In this document: in pieces, positions 6,614 through 14,922 of the stretch | Position numbering within the stretch: the first letter of the stretch is position 1 | Layout of the letters: every line of letters starts with the position of its first letter | Source: CAYYAQ01 sp964469555 | GTDB taxonomy: Bacteria; Planctomycetota; UBA1135; UBA2386 | DNA: 26,963 nt | Assembly (NCBI GenBank): GCA_964469555.1 | Contig: CAYYAQ010000066.1 | Location: forward strand, 1 to 26,963 | Reading direction: 5' to 3' | Position numbers and translations under genes: made by a program | Notes under the pieces: generated by a model | What the model saw: only the letters and a program-made list of their open reading frames with translations | Told to the model about the DNA's origin: nothing | Databases searched by the model: none

Positions 6614-8224
6614 ATGAGAACCCCCGCCATCCTGCTCGGCAGCATCGTCCTCGCATCCAGTGTCTGCGCACAGGGCGACTTCCCCTTCGACAAAGCGACT
6701 CCCGCGACGTTTGGCGGCATCTTGAAGCTGACCTACTCGGGCGCCCCGGCGAACAAAGCGATGATGTTCATGCTGTCGCTGAACGGCGGTCCGATGCCGG
6801 TCAAACTCCTGTTCGGCGGCACCGACACGCGCAGCCTCCAGGTCGGCGTCGACCTGCTTCCCGCGTGGTTGATCACGAACACGGGGACCGGCTCAGGCGC
6901 CTTCAACCTGCCCGTACCGACGACCGCATCGCTGCAGGGAGTCCACATCCACACACAGCTGATGACCGGCGGCGCGGCACCCCCCAACACCATCGACAAG
7001 ATCTCGAGCAAGATCGTCATCGTCCTGGGCGCGGGCGGCACCTCGGACCTGCTGCAGAGCAAGCTCGGCGATGGCCGAAACCCCGTCGGGCTAGGCCGCG
7101 GGATGATGTCGGTGTTCCCGATCAAGGGCAAGAACGGCAGCGTCATGCTCGCCGGTGGCGGCACCGGAAACATCCTCGGCGCGAAGGGTCTGAAGACGAC
7201 CGAGATCTTCAACTTCCGGACGATGACGTCCGGACCCGGCCCGAACATGACGACCGAGCGCGCGCTCCACACAGCGACGGTCCTCAAGGACGGTCGCGTG
7301 CTCATGGCCGGCGGCGTTGACGCAGGCACGTCGTCCACGTCGGGCAACCCGGTCAACACCTGCGAGATCTACAACCCCGCCACGAACACGTTCACGGCCA
7401 CTGGCCGCATGGGCAGCAAGCGCGCGGGCCACGCGGCGACGCTCCTGAACGACGGGCGGGTCCTCGTAGCCGCGGGAACATCGGAGCTCGCTGACGTCCT
7501 GAAAGCGATCAACGGCATGATGAACACGTGCGAGATCTACAACCCGACAACCGGCACGTGGTCCAACGCAGCGTCGATCAAGGAGAAGGTGATCGGCCCG
7601 TCGCTGACGACCCTGGCCAACGGCAAGGTGTTGGTCTGCGGCGGAGCCAAGGTCACCCGCGGCTTCCTCAGCATCCCGGTCTCCGTCGATTCGGTGACCA
7701 AGAGTCAGCTGTATACCGTGACCTCGAACAGCTGGGCGAACACCGGCAGCATGAAACAGCACCGTTCCGTGCACGGGCTGAACACGCTCCTCCTCAAGGA
7801 CGGACGGGTTCTCGTCACCGGCGGCGTCGTGGTGAAGATCGCTCTGCTTCCCCCGCCGAACAACTTCGCCGGCGCCACTTCCACCAACAAGTGCGAGTAC
7901 TACAACCCGACAACCGGCACCTGGGTCCTCCTACCGGCCATGGCCCAGCCCCGATTCAGCCACACAGCGAACGAGATGGGGAACGGTCGCGTCTTGGTCT
8001 GCGGTGGCGGCAAGGGTGCGATCGACGGCGCGGTTTCGGTCACCTCCATCCAGGAGTTCAACCCGGCGACCAACTCCTTCACCGCGGGGGTGATGAACCT
8101 GAAGGCCGCCCGTGGCACCCACGGCGGAGCGGTGCTTCCCGACGACACGCTGGTCGTATTTGGGGGCGTCACCAGCGCCACCGCACCGCTAACCCTGCGA
8201 ACGATGGAAATCGTGCATCAATAG
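6614..8224 (+). CDS. secreted kelch-repeat beta-propeller protein
   Basis: The 536-residue product begins with a clear signal peptide (MRTPAILLGSIVLASSVCAQ, cleavage near CAQ-GD). Residues ~20-165 form a beta-rich domain similar in pattern to the fragment at the left edge of the window. From ~170 to the end there are six kelch-type repeats, each with a 'CEIYNPxTxTW'-like strand and a 'LxDGRVLVxGG' double-glycine strand, which would close a six-bladed propeller; the last ends 'DDTLVVFGGV'. Such propellers usually bind ligands or partners outside the cell; the partner here is unknown. The start is ATG at 6614, with AGGA about 11 nt upstream; the open frame further upstream lacks signal-peptide character. 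Two repeats share an identical 20-nt DNA segment (7538-7557 and 7901-7920), suggesting recent blade duplication or homogenisation. Confidence 0.8.
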   Translation: MRTPAILLGSIVLASSVCAQGDFPFDKATPATFGGILKLTYSGAPANKAMMFMLSLNGGPMPVKLLFGGTDTRSLQVGVDLLPAWLITNTGTGSGAFNLPVPTTASLQGVHIHTQLMTGGAAPPNTIDKISSKIVIVLGAGGTSDLLQSKLGDGRNPVGLGRGMMSVFPIKGKNGSVMLAGGGTGNILGAKGLKTTEIFNFRTMTSGPGPNMTTERALHTATVLKDGRVLMAGGVDAGTSSTSGNPVNTCEIYNPATNTFTATGRMGSKRAGHAATLLNDGRVLVAAGTSELADVLKAINGMMNTCEIYNPTTGTWSNAASIKEKVIGPSLTTLANGKVLVCGGAKVTRGFLSIPVSVDSVTKSQLYTVTSNSWANTGSMKQHRSVHGLNTLLLKDGRVLVTGGVVVKIALLPPPNNFAGATSTNKCEYYNPTTGTWVLLPAMAQPRFSHTANEMGNGRVLVCGGGKGAIDGAVSVTSIQEFNPATNSFTAGVMNLKAARGTHGGAVLPDDTLVVFGGVTSATAPLTLRTMEIVHQ

Positions 8225-8240
8225 ACGCTTCGAGACCCCT

Positions 8241-8270
8241 TGGGATTCCGGGCAGGGAATCCCAGGCTTT
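8241..8270 (+). terminator. hairpin terminator after the kelch gene
   Basis: TGGGATTCC (8241-8249) and GGAATCCCA (8256-8264) make a perfect 9-bp stem with a 6-nt loop, 16 nt after the stop, followed by GGCTTT. The rest of the gap up to 8387 shows no further feature. Confidence 0.6.
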
Positions 8271-8387
8271 CGTTGTCGTCGCCGGGTCATCCCGCTAGAA
8301 CACGGCCTTTCAAGGCACGCTGACGCCCCGGCGCAGCGAAAAGAGATAGGCAGCAACATAGACCCTAAGCGAATTTCACCGTCAGGC

Positions 8388-10295
8388 TTGGACCTGACCC
8401 GTCTCGACTCGGACGCCGTCCGGTCGGTCCAGCGTCTTGGTTCCCGCGGCTTTGAATCCTATCTGGTCGGCGGATGTGTCCGTGACCTGCTCCTGGATCG
8501 GGACCCCAAGGACTTCGACATAGCTACCGAAGCACGACCACAGCAGGTGAAGCGAGCCTTCACCCGCAACTGCCGGATCATCGGGCGGCGATTCAAGCTC
8601 GCCCACCTGCACTTCGACGGCAACCGCAAGATCCTGGAAGTCGCGACCTTCCGCAGCACCCCCGTAACGGAGGTGGCTGACGAAGACGACGATCCGGCGC
8701 CAGAGGAAGCGGAAACCGCGGAACTGGACGCCGCGGCAGGGCAGGACACCCTCCTGACCGACGACGGTTCGACCGCAGTCTCGGAACAAGCCGGTGACGC
8801 GGACGATGCCGATCAGGCGGACGAATCCGCCGACAACACGGCGGTGGACGGCCCCTCCGATGGCAACGCCGGGGAAGGCGACCAGTCAGAAGTCGACGGC
8901 GCGTACGTCGAAGGCAACGATCCGAACACGGAATCCGATGGGGAGTCAGACGACTCTCCGACCGAGCGCAACGATGAGGACGCGGACCTCCTCATCCTGA
9001 GAGACAACGAGTTCGGCACCGTCGAAGAAGACGCCGTGCGCCGGGACTTCACGATCAACGCCCTCTTCCTCGACCCAGTCACGGACGTGATCATCGACTA
9101 CGTGGGCGGGATGCAGGATGTCGAGGACAGGGTGATCCGCACGATCGGAGACCCCGAGATCCGCTTCCGCGAGGACCCGATCCGCATCCTGCGCGCCGCG
9201 AAGTTTGCCGGTCGACTGCGGTTCCACTTCGATGGTCCGACCTACGCCGCGATGCGCGCGACGTCCGGAGACCTGGCCCGCGCTGCGCCACCGCGCGTCC
9301 TCGAGGAGATCCTGCGACTGCTTCGCGGCGGCCACGCGCTGCTGTCGTTCCAGATCCTGCACGACGTCGGCGGGCTCAAGATCCTGCTGCCCCACGTCGC
9401 GAATTACCTCGAAGCCGCTGACACCGAGGAACGCCGCACGTTCTGGCGCATGCTCGACGCCCTCGACAACCACATCGACAACGGCGGCATACCCTCGAGC
9501 GCCGTAACGCTCGGCTGCATCTTCCTCCGGCCCATCCTCCACCTCTTCGACACCAAGGGTGGCCGCAGCCTCACGAACGCGGTCGAGGAAGTCATCGGCC
9601 CGCTCGCCCAGGAACTGCGCCTGCCACGACGTGACGCCGGGGCGCTGAAGCGGATCTGCAGCGTGCACCCGAGATTCACTGCGACGGGCAAGCGCCGGTT
9701 CCGGATGGCCTCGTTCATGCGGGATCAACACCTCATGGAAGCCTTTCAGCTGTTCGAGCTGGGCTGCTACGCCACGGGGAAGGACTTCGACCAGCTCAAA
9801 CACTGGCGAGAACTGATCGAAGCCGAAGGCCCTCGGCAGCATGAAGAGGAGCCTCGCCGCTCCAGCGGACGAGGCCGCGAGCGGTCCAGGGAGCGCAGCC
9901 GCCCCCCGAAAAAGAGGGAGCAGAGTTCTTCGCGGCGGCCTGTGGAGAGAAAGGCCAGTCCGGGCAGGACCGGCAAGAAGTCGTCGACGAGGAAAGCGCC
10001 AACCAAGAAGACCACGAAGAGGACCTCCAAGCGGAACGACAAGAAACGCACGAAGGCCGAGGAGGTCCTGACCATCGAGCCCGAAACGTACGACCTGTCC
10101 GCCTTCGACCGCGAGTTGGCGCCCCGTGAGGTGCCGCGATTCGATACCATCGTCGAGTCCCAGCCGGCGGGCAAGAAGCGCCGCCGCGCGCAAGTTACCG
10201 ACGACTCCTACAAACCACCTCCGCCGCCTGGCGGAGACGAGGGCGCCCCACCCGCAGTTGGGCCTCCCGCAGACGACGTCTTCGGAGACTGGTAG
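8388..10295 (+). CDS. pcnB: poly(A) polymerase / tRNA nucleotidyltransferase family protein with acidic insert
   Basis: The class-II nucleotidyltransferase head is clear: SYLVGGCVRDLLL (24-36), the metal-binding pair DFD (D42, D44) and IIGRRFKLAHL (64-74), then EEDAVRRDFTINALF (213-227) and REDPIRILRAAKFAGRLRF (261-279). The RNA-binding helical region follows to ~480. The E. coli-type PcnB that adds 3' poly(A) tails is the best family match; CCA addition cannot be excluded. Residues 91-200 hold an insert with 40 Asp/Glu and a single Arg, splitting the catalytic head between LEVATFR and NEFGTVEEDA. Residues 485-560 are very basic (about 30 Lys/Arg), ahead of a Pro-rich C-terminus, giving 635 residues versus about 450 for typical members. 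The start is a TTG, without a clear ribosome-binding site; the exact start is uncertain. It lies 2 nt upstream of panB. Confidence 0.85.
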   Translation: MDLTRLDSDAVRSVQRLGSRGFESYLVGGCVRDLLLDRDPKDFDIATEARPQQVKRAFTRNCRIIGRRFKLAHLHFDGNRKILEVATFRSTPVTEVADEDDDPAPEEAETAELDAAAGQDTLLTDDGSTAVSEQAGDADDADQADESADNTAVDGPSDGNAGEGDQSEVDGAYVEGNDPNTESDGESDDSPTERNDEDADLLILRDNEFGTVEEDAVRRDFTINALFLDPVTDVIIDYVGGMQDVEDRVIRTIGDPEIRFREDPIRILRAAKFAGRLRFHFDGPTYAAMRATSGDLARAAPPRVLEEILRLLRGGHALLSFQILHDVGGLKILLPHVANYLEAADTEERRTFWRMLDALDNHIDNGGIPSSAVTLGCIFLRPILHLFDTKGGRSLTNAVEEVIGPLAQELRLPRRDAGALKRICSVHPRFTATGKRRFRMASFMRDQHLMEAFQLFELGCYATGKDFDQLKHWRELIEAEGPRQHEEEPRRSSGRGRERSRERSRPPKKREQSSSRRPVERKASPGRTGKKSSTRKAPTKKTTKRTSKRNDKKRTKAEEVLTIEPETYDLSAFDRELAPREVPRFDTIVESQPAGKKRRRAQVTDDSYKPPPPPGGDEGAPPAVGPPADDVFGDW

Positions 10296-10297
10296 AG

Positions 10298-11101
10298 ATG
10301 GCCAAGGCCAAGGTGACCACGGAGACGCTACGGCTCATGAAGCAAAAGGGCGAGCGGATCGCAGCCCTGACAGCGTACGACTATCTGTGGGCCACGCTGC
10401 TCGACGAAGCCGGGGTGGACGTGCTGCTCGTCGGCGACTCCGTCGGCACGGTCGTCCAAGGGCACGACACGACAGTGCCCGTCACGCTCGAGAACATCCT
10501 GTACCACACCGAGATGGTGACCCGCGGGACGAAACGGGCACTGGTCATCGCCGACATGCCCTTCATGTCGTTCCAGGTCAGCCCACAAGACGCCCTGCGC
10601 AACGCGGGCCAACTGCTGAAGCGGAGCAACGCGGAGGCCGTCAAGCTCGAGGGCGGCACGGTCGTCGTCGACACCGTGCAGCACCTGACCGCCGCCGGCA
10701 TCCCCGTGATGGGGCATCTGGGGCTGACCCCGCAGAGCATCCACAAGTTCGGCTCGTACAAGGTGCGCGGCGACGAAGAGTCCGAGGCACAACAGATCTT
10801 CGACGACGCCAAGGCGCTCGAGCGGGCCGGGGTGTTCGCGCTCGTGCTCGAGAAGATCCCCGGCGCGCTCGCCGCACGCGTCACGGCAGCCCTGGAGATC
10901 CCGACGATCGGCATCGGCGCGGGCCCGGAGTGCGACGGCCAGATCCTGGTCACCCAGGACATGATCGGGTTGTTCACGCGCTTCCGACCTCGCTTCGTCC
11001 GTCGCTACCTCGCCATGGCGGAGACGTTGAGGGGCGCCTTCGGGGAGTTCGTCAAGGACGTCAAGGACCGCGAGTTCCCGAACGCGTCGGAGAGTTACTA
11101 G
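10298..11101 (+). CDS. panB: 3-methyl-2-oxobutanoate hydroxymethyltransferase (PanB)
   Basis: PanB makes ketopantoate from alpha-ketoisovalerate and methylene-tetrahydrofolate, the first committed step to pantothenate and CoA. The 267-residue product matches the family over its whole length: ALTAYDYLWA, DVLLVGDSVGTVVQGHDTT with metal-binding Asp, the HTEMVTRG segment, IADMPFMSF, AVKLEGG, IPVMGHLGLTPQSIHKFG, the catalytic-Glu region ALVLEKIP and IPTIGIGAGPECDGQILV. The start ATG lies 2 nt after the pcnB stop, so the two are co-transcribed and probably translationally coupled. No panC or panD gene is seen next to it. Confidence 0.96.
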   Translation: MAKAKVTTETLRLMKQKGERIAALTAYDYLWATLLDEAGVDVLLVGDSVGTVVQGHDTTVPVTLENILYHTEMVTRGTKRALVIADMPFMSFQVSPQDALRNAGQLLKRSNAEAVKLEGGTVVVDTVQHLTAAGIPVMGHLGLTPQSIHKFGSYKVRGDEESEAQQIFDDAKALERAGVFALVLEKIPGALAARVTAALEIPTIGIGAGPECDGQILVTQDMIGLFTRFRPRFVRRYLAMAETLRGAFGEFVKDVKDREFPNASESY

Positions 11102-11208
11102 CCACTCCACGGTCCCTCTCCGGGTCGCCGTGGTCATCGCGTGGCGATCCCCGTGTCTCCGGATGGACGGTCTCCAGATGGAGGCGACAGGGCGGTGAGC
11201 CCCGGAGG

Positions 11209-11391
11209 TTACTCCTCGTCTTTCGCGGGCTTCGCCGGCTTTGCCGCCGCGTCCGTCTTCGTCTCGTCGCCGGTCGATGGCGGCGGGCGGAAGCCGAGCT
11301 TCTCGCGGTAGGACGACCAACCCTTGCCCATCTTCTTCGGCTTGTAGCGACCCGCGGTCGCTCCACCGGCTTTGCGTCGTGACTTTGCCAT
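11209..11391 (-). CDS. small basic protein of unknown function downstream of rplC
   Basis: The product is 60 residues: a basic first half (MAKSRRKAGGATAGRYKPKK, then MGKGWSSYREKLGF) and a low-complexity Ala/Lys/Pro tail ending in acidic DEE. I do not recognise it; it is not the Thx or bL36-type ribosomal protein. It starts 18 nt after the rplC stop on the same strand, with GAGGAA about 10 nt and GAGGAG 2 nt upstream of the ATG, so it is plausibly read from the rplC transcript. The composition (basic head, flexible tail) would suit a nucleic-acid or ribosome-associated protein, but that is inference. The 107-bp gap to the convergent panB stop contains GC-rich inverted repeats (for example CCACGG/CCGTGG) but no T-tract terminator. 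Confidence 0.55.
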   Translation of the reverse strand: MAKSRRKAGGATAGRYKPKKMGKGWSSYREKLGFRPPPSTGDETKTDAAAKPAKPAKDEE

Positions 11392-11409
11392 GGCTCCTCG
11401 TTCCTCGGT

Positions 11410-12135
11410 CTACTGGTTGCTCTTCTTCACTGCCCGGCGGACCATCAGATAGCCGTCAGGCTTGCCCGGCACGGCTCCGCGAATGAAGAGCAGGTTGCGC
11501 TCTTCGTCGATCTTCACGAGCTCGAGATTCTGGACGGTGATGCGATCGACGCCCTTGCGGCCGGGCATCTTCTTGCCCTTCGGAACGCCCTTGGCGGTCC
11601 CATACTGCCGACCGATGCCGCCCTGGCGACGGTGGCTCTTGCTGTTGCCGTGCGTGGTCGACTGGCGCGCGAAGTTGTATCGCTTGATCGTGCCGGTGTG
11701 GCCGCAACCCTTCGACACGCCCGTCACGTCGACGTGCTTGATGTCCTTGAGAGCGTCGACCGTGATCTCGTCGCCCTGCTTGTAGGGCGGCATCCCGTCG
11801 TACCGGAATTCGCGGACGAACTTCATCGCCGACGAGCCGGATCGAGCGCTGTGCCCGCGTTCGGCTTTGGTCGAGTGTCCTTCGTCCTCGGGCTCGAAGC
11901 CGAGTTGCAAGCCGTAGTACCCATCGTCTCGACGGGGTCGCGGGTGCGACCCGGACCTCTTGCCCTTGTTCGTGGCGGCGGTCCTTTCCTCTTCGGGAAG
12001 TTCGGAAGCTTGCTTGGTCTTGACCTGAAGCACTTTGCATGGGCCAGCGCGGACCACGGTCACCGGTACGACGGTGCCGTCTTCCCGGAACATCTGGGTC
12101 ATGCCGAGCTTCTTGCCTAGGATTCCAATGGTCAT
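11410..12135 (-). CDS. rplC: 50S ribosomal protein L3 (uL3)
   Basis: L3 is one of the first proteins in 50S assembly and reaches to the peptidyl-transferase centre. The 241-residue product has the family start MTIGILGKKLGMTQMFREDGTVVPVTVV and the core GVSKGCGHTGTIKRYNFARQSTTHGNSKSHR, GGIGRQYGTAKGVPKGKKMPGRKG and a C-terminus typical of bacterial L3. It is about 30 residues longer than E. coli L3 (209), with an extra basic/acidic loop after KTKQASELPEEER. The ATG at 12135 was chosen over the longer frame because MTIGILGKK is the conserved N-terminus. No rpsJ, rplD or other S10-operon gene adjoins it: upstream is a BatA-like gene with a promoter in between, downstream a 60-residue unknown. Confidence 0.95.
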   Translation of the reverse strand: MTIGILGKKLGMTQMFREDGTVVPVTVVRAGPCKVLQVKTKQASELPEEERTAATNKGKRSGSHPRPRRDDGYYGLQLGFEPEDEGHSTKAERGHSARSGSSAMKFVREFRYDGMPPYKQGDEITVDALKDIKHVDVTGVSKGCGHTGTIKRYNFARQSTTHGNSKSHRRQGGIGRQYGTAKGVPKGKKMPGRKGVDRITVQNLELVKIDEERNLLFIRGAVPGKPDGYLMVRRAVKKSNQ

Positions 12136-12193
12136 TTTGTCGTGGGCGGGTTCGAGTCGCGTCGTTGCGGGTTCTTGCCGTTCAGCGGCCGCT

Positions 12194-12211
12194 CGCACGC
12201 GATCTCGTGCG
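12194..12211 (-). other. hairpin in the rplC leader
   Basis: CGCACG and CGTGCG form a perfect 6-bp stem around a 6-nt loop, between the predicted rplC promoter and the start codon. It might be a translational control element, but nothing beyond the stem supports this. Confidence 0.35.
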
Positions 12212-12224
12212 CGGCGGGCGGGGA

Positions 12225-12253
12225 GTTGTAGGCATTCTGGCGGTAGGGCGCAA
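12225..12253 (-). promoter_or_regulatory. predicted promoter of rplC
   Basis: On the minus strand TTGCGC (12253 to 12248) and TACAAC (12230 to 12225) are spaced by exactly 17 nt, with 3/6 and 4/6 consensus matches. A start near 12218 would give a leader of about 80 nt. It lies in the 173-bp gap after the VWA gene, consistent with rplC having its own transcript. Confidence 0.45.
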
Positions 12254-12308
12254 GGCTAACCCGGGGCTTCTGGCGGTCGTGTCGACGCTCGCAATCAGGC
12301 CGAACGGG

Positions 12309-13943
12309 TCAGACGTAGACCCGGATCGCCAGCAGGATCAATCCGAGGATCAGGAAGGCCACCGAGAGCCCGGTGGGATCCTCGGAGAAGGGCCGCAGGG
12401 ACCGATCCGCAGGGACCGGAGCCTGCTCGGCGAGGATGGACTCTGCGGGATCGAGAACGGATCCGGGCGCCACGACAGGCTGCGCCTTGCGACCGTAGGA
12501 CGCCGCGAAACAACGACGCACGAACTGTGGGAATGCCGCCAGCTTGAACATGTTGGAGTCCTTCAGATCGAACGCCACGTGCACGGACGCCCAATCCGCT
12601 GCACCGAGAAGGACCGCGAGGGGGCGCTTCTCGGAGCCGATCAGGACGTGCCACAAGCCATCGCCAGGGGGAGCGAAGGTCTTGTCGCCCGTCCAGTCGA
12701 GCGCCAATTCCACCTCCAACTCGGAGAGGTCCAAACCGGCGGTCACGGCGTGAGTGCGATCCCAATCGATCGTGAGGGATTGTGGGGTTCGACTCGTGCG
12801 GTCGCCGAAAGCGGTGCCGAAGCTCAACATCCGGACCCCGACCGAGGGCATCGCCGCGAGCGCCCCGCCCTCCATCAGGAGGAACCCCGCACGATCGGTC
12901 GTGTCACCGAGGACCACCTTACCGCCGCATTCGATGGCCAAAGCCCTCGCCGCGGCGCGCAACGCCGGCGTCGGTTCGCCCTCGGCGCGCACCACGATCT
13001 CCGGGCGCGGTGGTGGCGGCAATTCGATCACGACGGAGTCATCGAGAGCCACTGCGTCCTGGTGGGGCGACGCCGACTCTTCGCCGCCTCGAGCGCTGCG
13101 CACGATCCGCACCACGAGCCGACCTCCGACACCACGGCGAACGGCAAACTCGAGATCGCCGTTTCGCCCCGCCGCGACATCGACGGATTCCTCCACCACC
13201 GTCGCGATGCCTCCCCGCAACTCGACGACGAAGGACCGATCCGCCTCGGTGTGATTCGCGATGCGCACCTTCACGGAGATCTCCGGCAGCGGCCAGGAGT
13301 CTCGGATCCCGCACGCGGTGATCGCGGCGTTGCGCGCCGCTCCACCGACGATCTGCAACGCCCCGACAGACGGTGCCCGGGTCGGCCCCAGGCCGTCGGT
13401 GACGGTGAGTACGGCTGTGGTCTCGGTGCGGAGTTCGTGAGCCATCTTCTCCAGGTCGACCGTGCCTAAACCGCTCGGAGCGATCTCCAGAATCGCCCGC
13501 CGCAACTCGGACCGACGTCCGCGAAGGACCCGGACCTCGTTACCGCACAACCCGATGCGCAGATCGACGTGCTCAGGAGTCGATTCGAGCAGCCCCAGGA
13601 CGAGCGCCCTGCCGCTGTCGAACGCGGTGGATCCGCCAGACATCGCCCGCGCCGACATGCTCGCCGAAGAATCTAGCAGGATCACGAGGTCCGTCGCTCC
13701 GTCCCGCCCGGGCAGCCTGGGTGTCGCGTGAGCAAGCACCACGGCGAGGAAAGCCGCGGCGAGCAGAACAAAGCGCAGCCAGCGAAACCGCACCGGTCGC
13801 CGCGCGAGCTTCCGTCGCGCCTCCAACCACTGAGCCAGGTGCGCCGTGACCATGGTGCGCTTGGGCCGCGGCGGCAAGCTCAAGAAGTAGAGCAGCGGCA
13901 ATAGCAACAAGTAAGCCAGGCGATCGGGCTGGACGAACTCCAC
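12309..13943 (-). CDS. BatA-like membrane protein with von Willebrand factor A domain
   Basis: The 544-residue product starts with the BatA-type N-terminus: a membrane segment at ~9-25 (LAYLLLLPLLYFLSLPP) and a second at ~53-73, then a VWA domain from ~85. The metal site is complete (DSSAS, the Thr in GLGTVDL, and TDG). A long beta-rich region follows and a last membrane helix (LSVAFLILGLILLAIRVYV) closes the protein, with the bulk of the domains probably on one face of the membrane. The start is GTG (VEFVQPD); BatA-type proteins usually begin with such a short lead. It follows the DUF58 gene by 94 bp on the same strand. DUF58/VWA pairs usually go with a MoxR ATPase; none is present here. Confidence 0.8.
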   Translation of the reverse strand: MEFVQPDRLAYLLLLPLLYFLSLPPRPKRTMVTAHLAQWLEARRKLARRPVRFRWLRFVLLAAAFLAVVLAHATPRLPGRDGATDLVILLDSSASMSARAMSGGSTAFDSGRALVLGLLESTPEHVDLRIGLCGNEVRVLRGRRSELRRAILEIAPSGLGTVDLEKMAHELRTETTAVLTVTDGLGPTRAPSVGALQIVGGAARNAAITACGIRDSWPLPEISVKVRIANHTEADRSFVVELRGGIATVVEESVDVAAGRNGDLEFAVRRGVGGRLVVRIVRSARGGEESASPHQDAVALDDSVVIELPPPPRPEIVVRAEGEPTPALRAAARALAIECGGKVVLGDTTDRAGFLLMEGGALAAMPSVGVRMLSFGTAFGDRTSRTPQSLTIDWDRTHAVTAGLDLSELEVELALDWTGDKTFAPPGDGLWHVLIGSEKRPLAVLLGAADWASVHVAFDLKDSNMFKLAAFPQFVRRCFAASYGRKAQPVVAPGSVLDPAESILAEQAPVPADRSLRPFSEDPTGLSVAFLILGLILLAIRVYV

Positions 13944-14037
13944 GCCCCCAAACTACCCATCTCAGCCCCCATGACCCTCGGCGAATTCACGCAATTCAAC
14001 AGCGTCGATCTTGGATCGGCGCGCTGACGTCGTGGCT

Positions 14038-14922
14038 TCAGCTGTTGTACACCGCGCCGTCTCCAGACCAGGAGGCGATGCGATAGTCCCCTGTCTCCGG
14101 CACGGGAAACCGCGACAGGCCGTAGCCCACCGTTCCGAACACGGCGTCCTGCTGCTTGGCCAGCAACTCGAGTTCAGCCATCATCGCCCGCTGCAACCCG
14201 GCGTCCACTTGGAGGATTTCCTGCTCGCCCGTCTCGGGATCTTCCAAGCGCGTGAATCCGTCCGCCAAGGGGATCCGATCGGTCGGCAGCGACGGCAACC
14301 AACCGCGGCAGCGGCAGCCGTGCTTGCGCAACATGGCGAGCGCGACCTGCCAGCGGTTGGGCTGGGCGAAATCCGAGACCCAGGCGAGGCATCCCACGGG
14401 GTGTTCGAGGAGCTCACGGACGACGCTCGTCGCGTCTGATTCATCAAGGTCCTCGCTCGGCCCACGCGCGTCCGGCGTGAGGCTCTCGAGTTGCTCGAGG
14501 AAGCGACCGAGCGCGGCAGCTCCCTGCAGAATCGAACCCTGACCCGTGCCCCACACGAAGTGCAGCCCATGGTTCTGCACCAGGGCGAGCCCGCCGAGGA
14601 TCGCCGCGAGGCGCGCCGCCGCTGTCCACCGGTCGTCGGCGAGCATGCTGCGCGAATGGTCCATGACAAGCGTCAGGCCGATCCTGTCCTCGTCTTCGAG
14701 GACCTTGAGGAACAGCTCGTCCGTGCGGGCGTACACGTTCCAATCGAGGTTCCGGATGTCCTCGCCCTCGCTGTAGGCCCGGTGGCCGGAAAAGGTCCCG
14801 CTCTCCGAGCGGATGCGGCGCCGCGAGCGCGTGGTCTCGCGGTGTCCCCCACGCAACTTCGGTGCGCGGCGCAGGATCTCGCCGAGAGTCTGGCGAAAGG
14901 CGTTGTCGAAGATGCGCGTCAG
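14038..14922 (-). CDS. DUF58 domain protein
   Basis: The DUF58 signature is plain: SGTFSGHRAYSEGEDIRNLDWNVYART, then LFLKVLEDEDRIGLTLVMDHSRSM, where DHSRS keeps the DxSxS arrangement of a VWA-type metal site. The protein is about 294 residues and soluble. DUF58 proteins act with MoxR ATPases and VWA membrane proteins in poorly understood envelope functions. Start choice: homology-like sequence (TRIFDNAFRQTLGEILRRAPKLRGG) extends upstream of the first conventional start (TTG at 14856). It reaches a CTG at 14922 that overlaps the TGA of the upstream gene as CTGA, the same geometry as an ATGA coupling. I therefore give CTG as the start; TTG at 14856 is the conservative alternative. Confidence 0.8.
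   Translation of the reverse strand: MTRIFDNAFRQTLGEILRRAPKLRGGHRETTRSRRRIRSESGTFSGHRAYSEGEDIRNLDWNVYARTDELFLKVLEDEDRIGLTLVMDHSRSMLADDRWTAAARLAAILGGLALVQNHGLHFVWGTGQGSILQGAAALGRFLEQLESLTPDARGPSEDLDESDATSVVRELLEHPVGCLAWVSDFAQPNRWQVALAMLRKHGCRCRGWLPSLPTDRIPLADGFTRLEDPETGEQEILQVDAGLQRAMMAELELLAKQQDAVFGTVGYGLSRFPVPETGDYRIASWSGDGAVYNS

Noticed and set aside
12145..12165. GGGTTCGAGTCGCG, resembling a tRNA T-arm
   Set aside because: The flanking five bases do not pair as a T stem and no acceptor or anticodon arm can be built around it.
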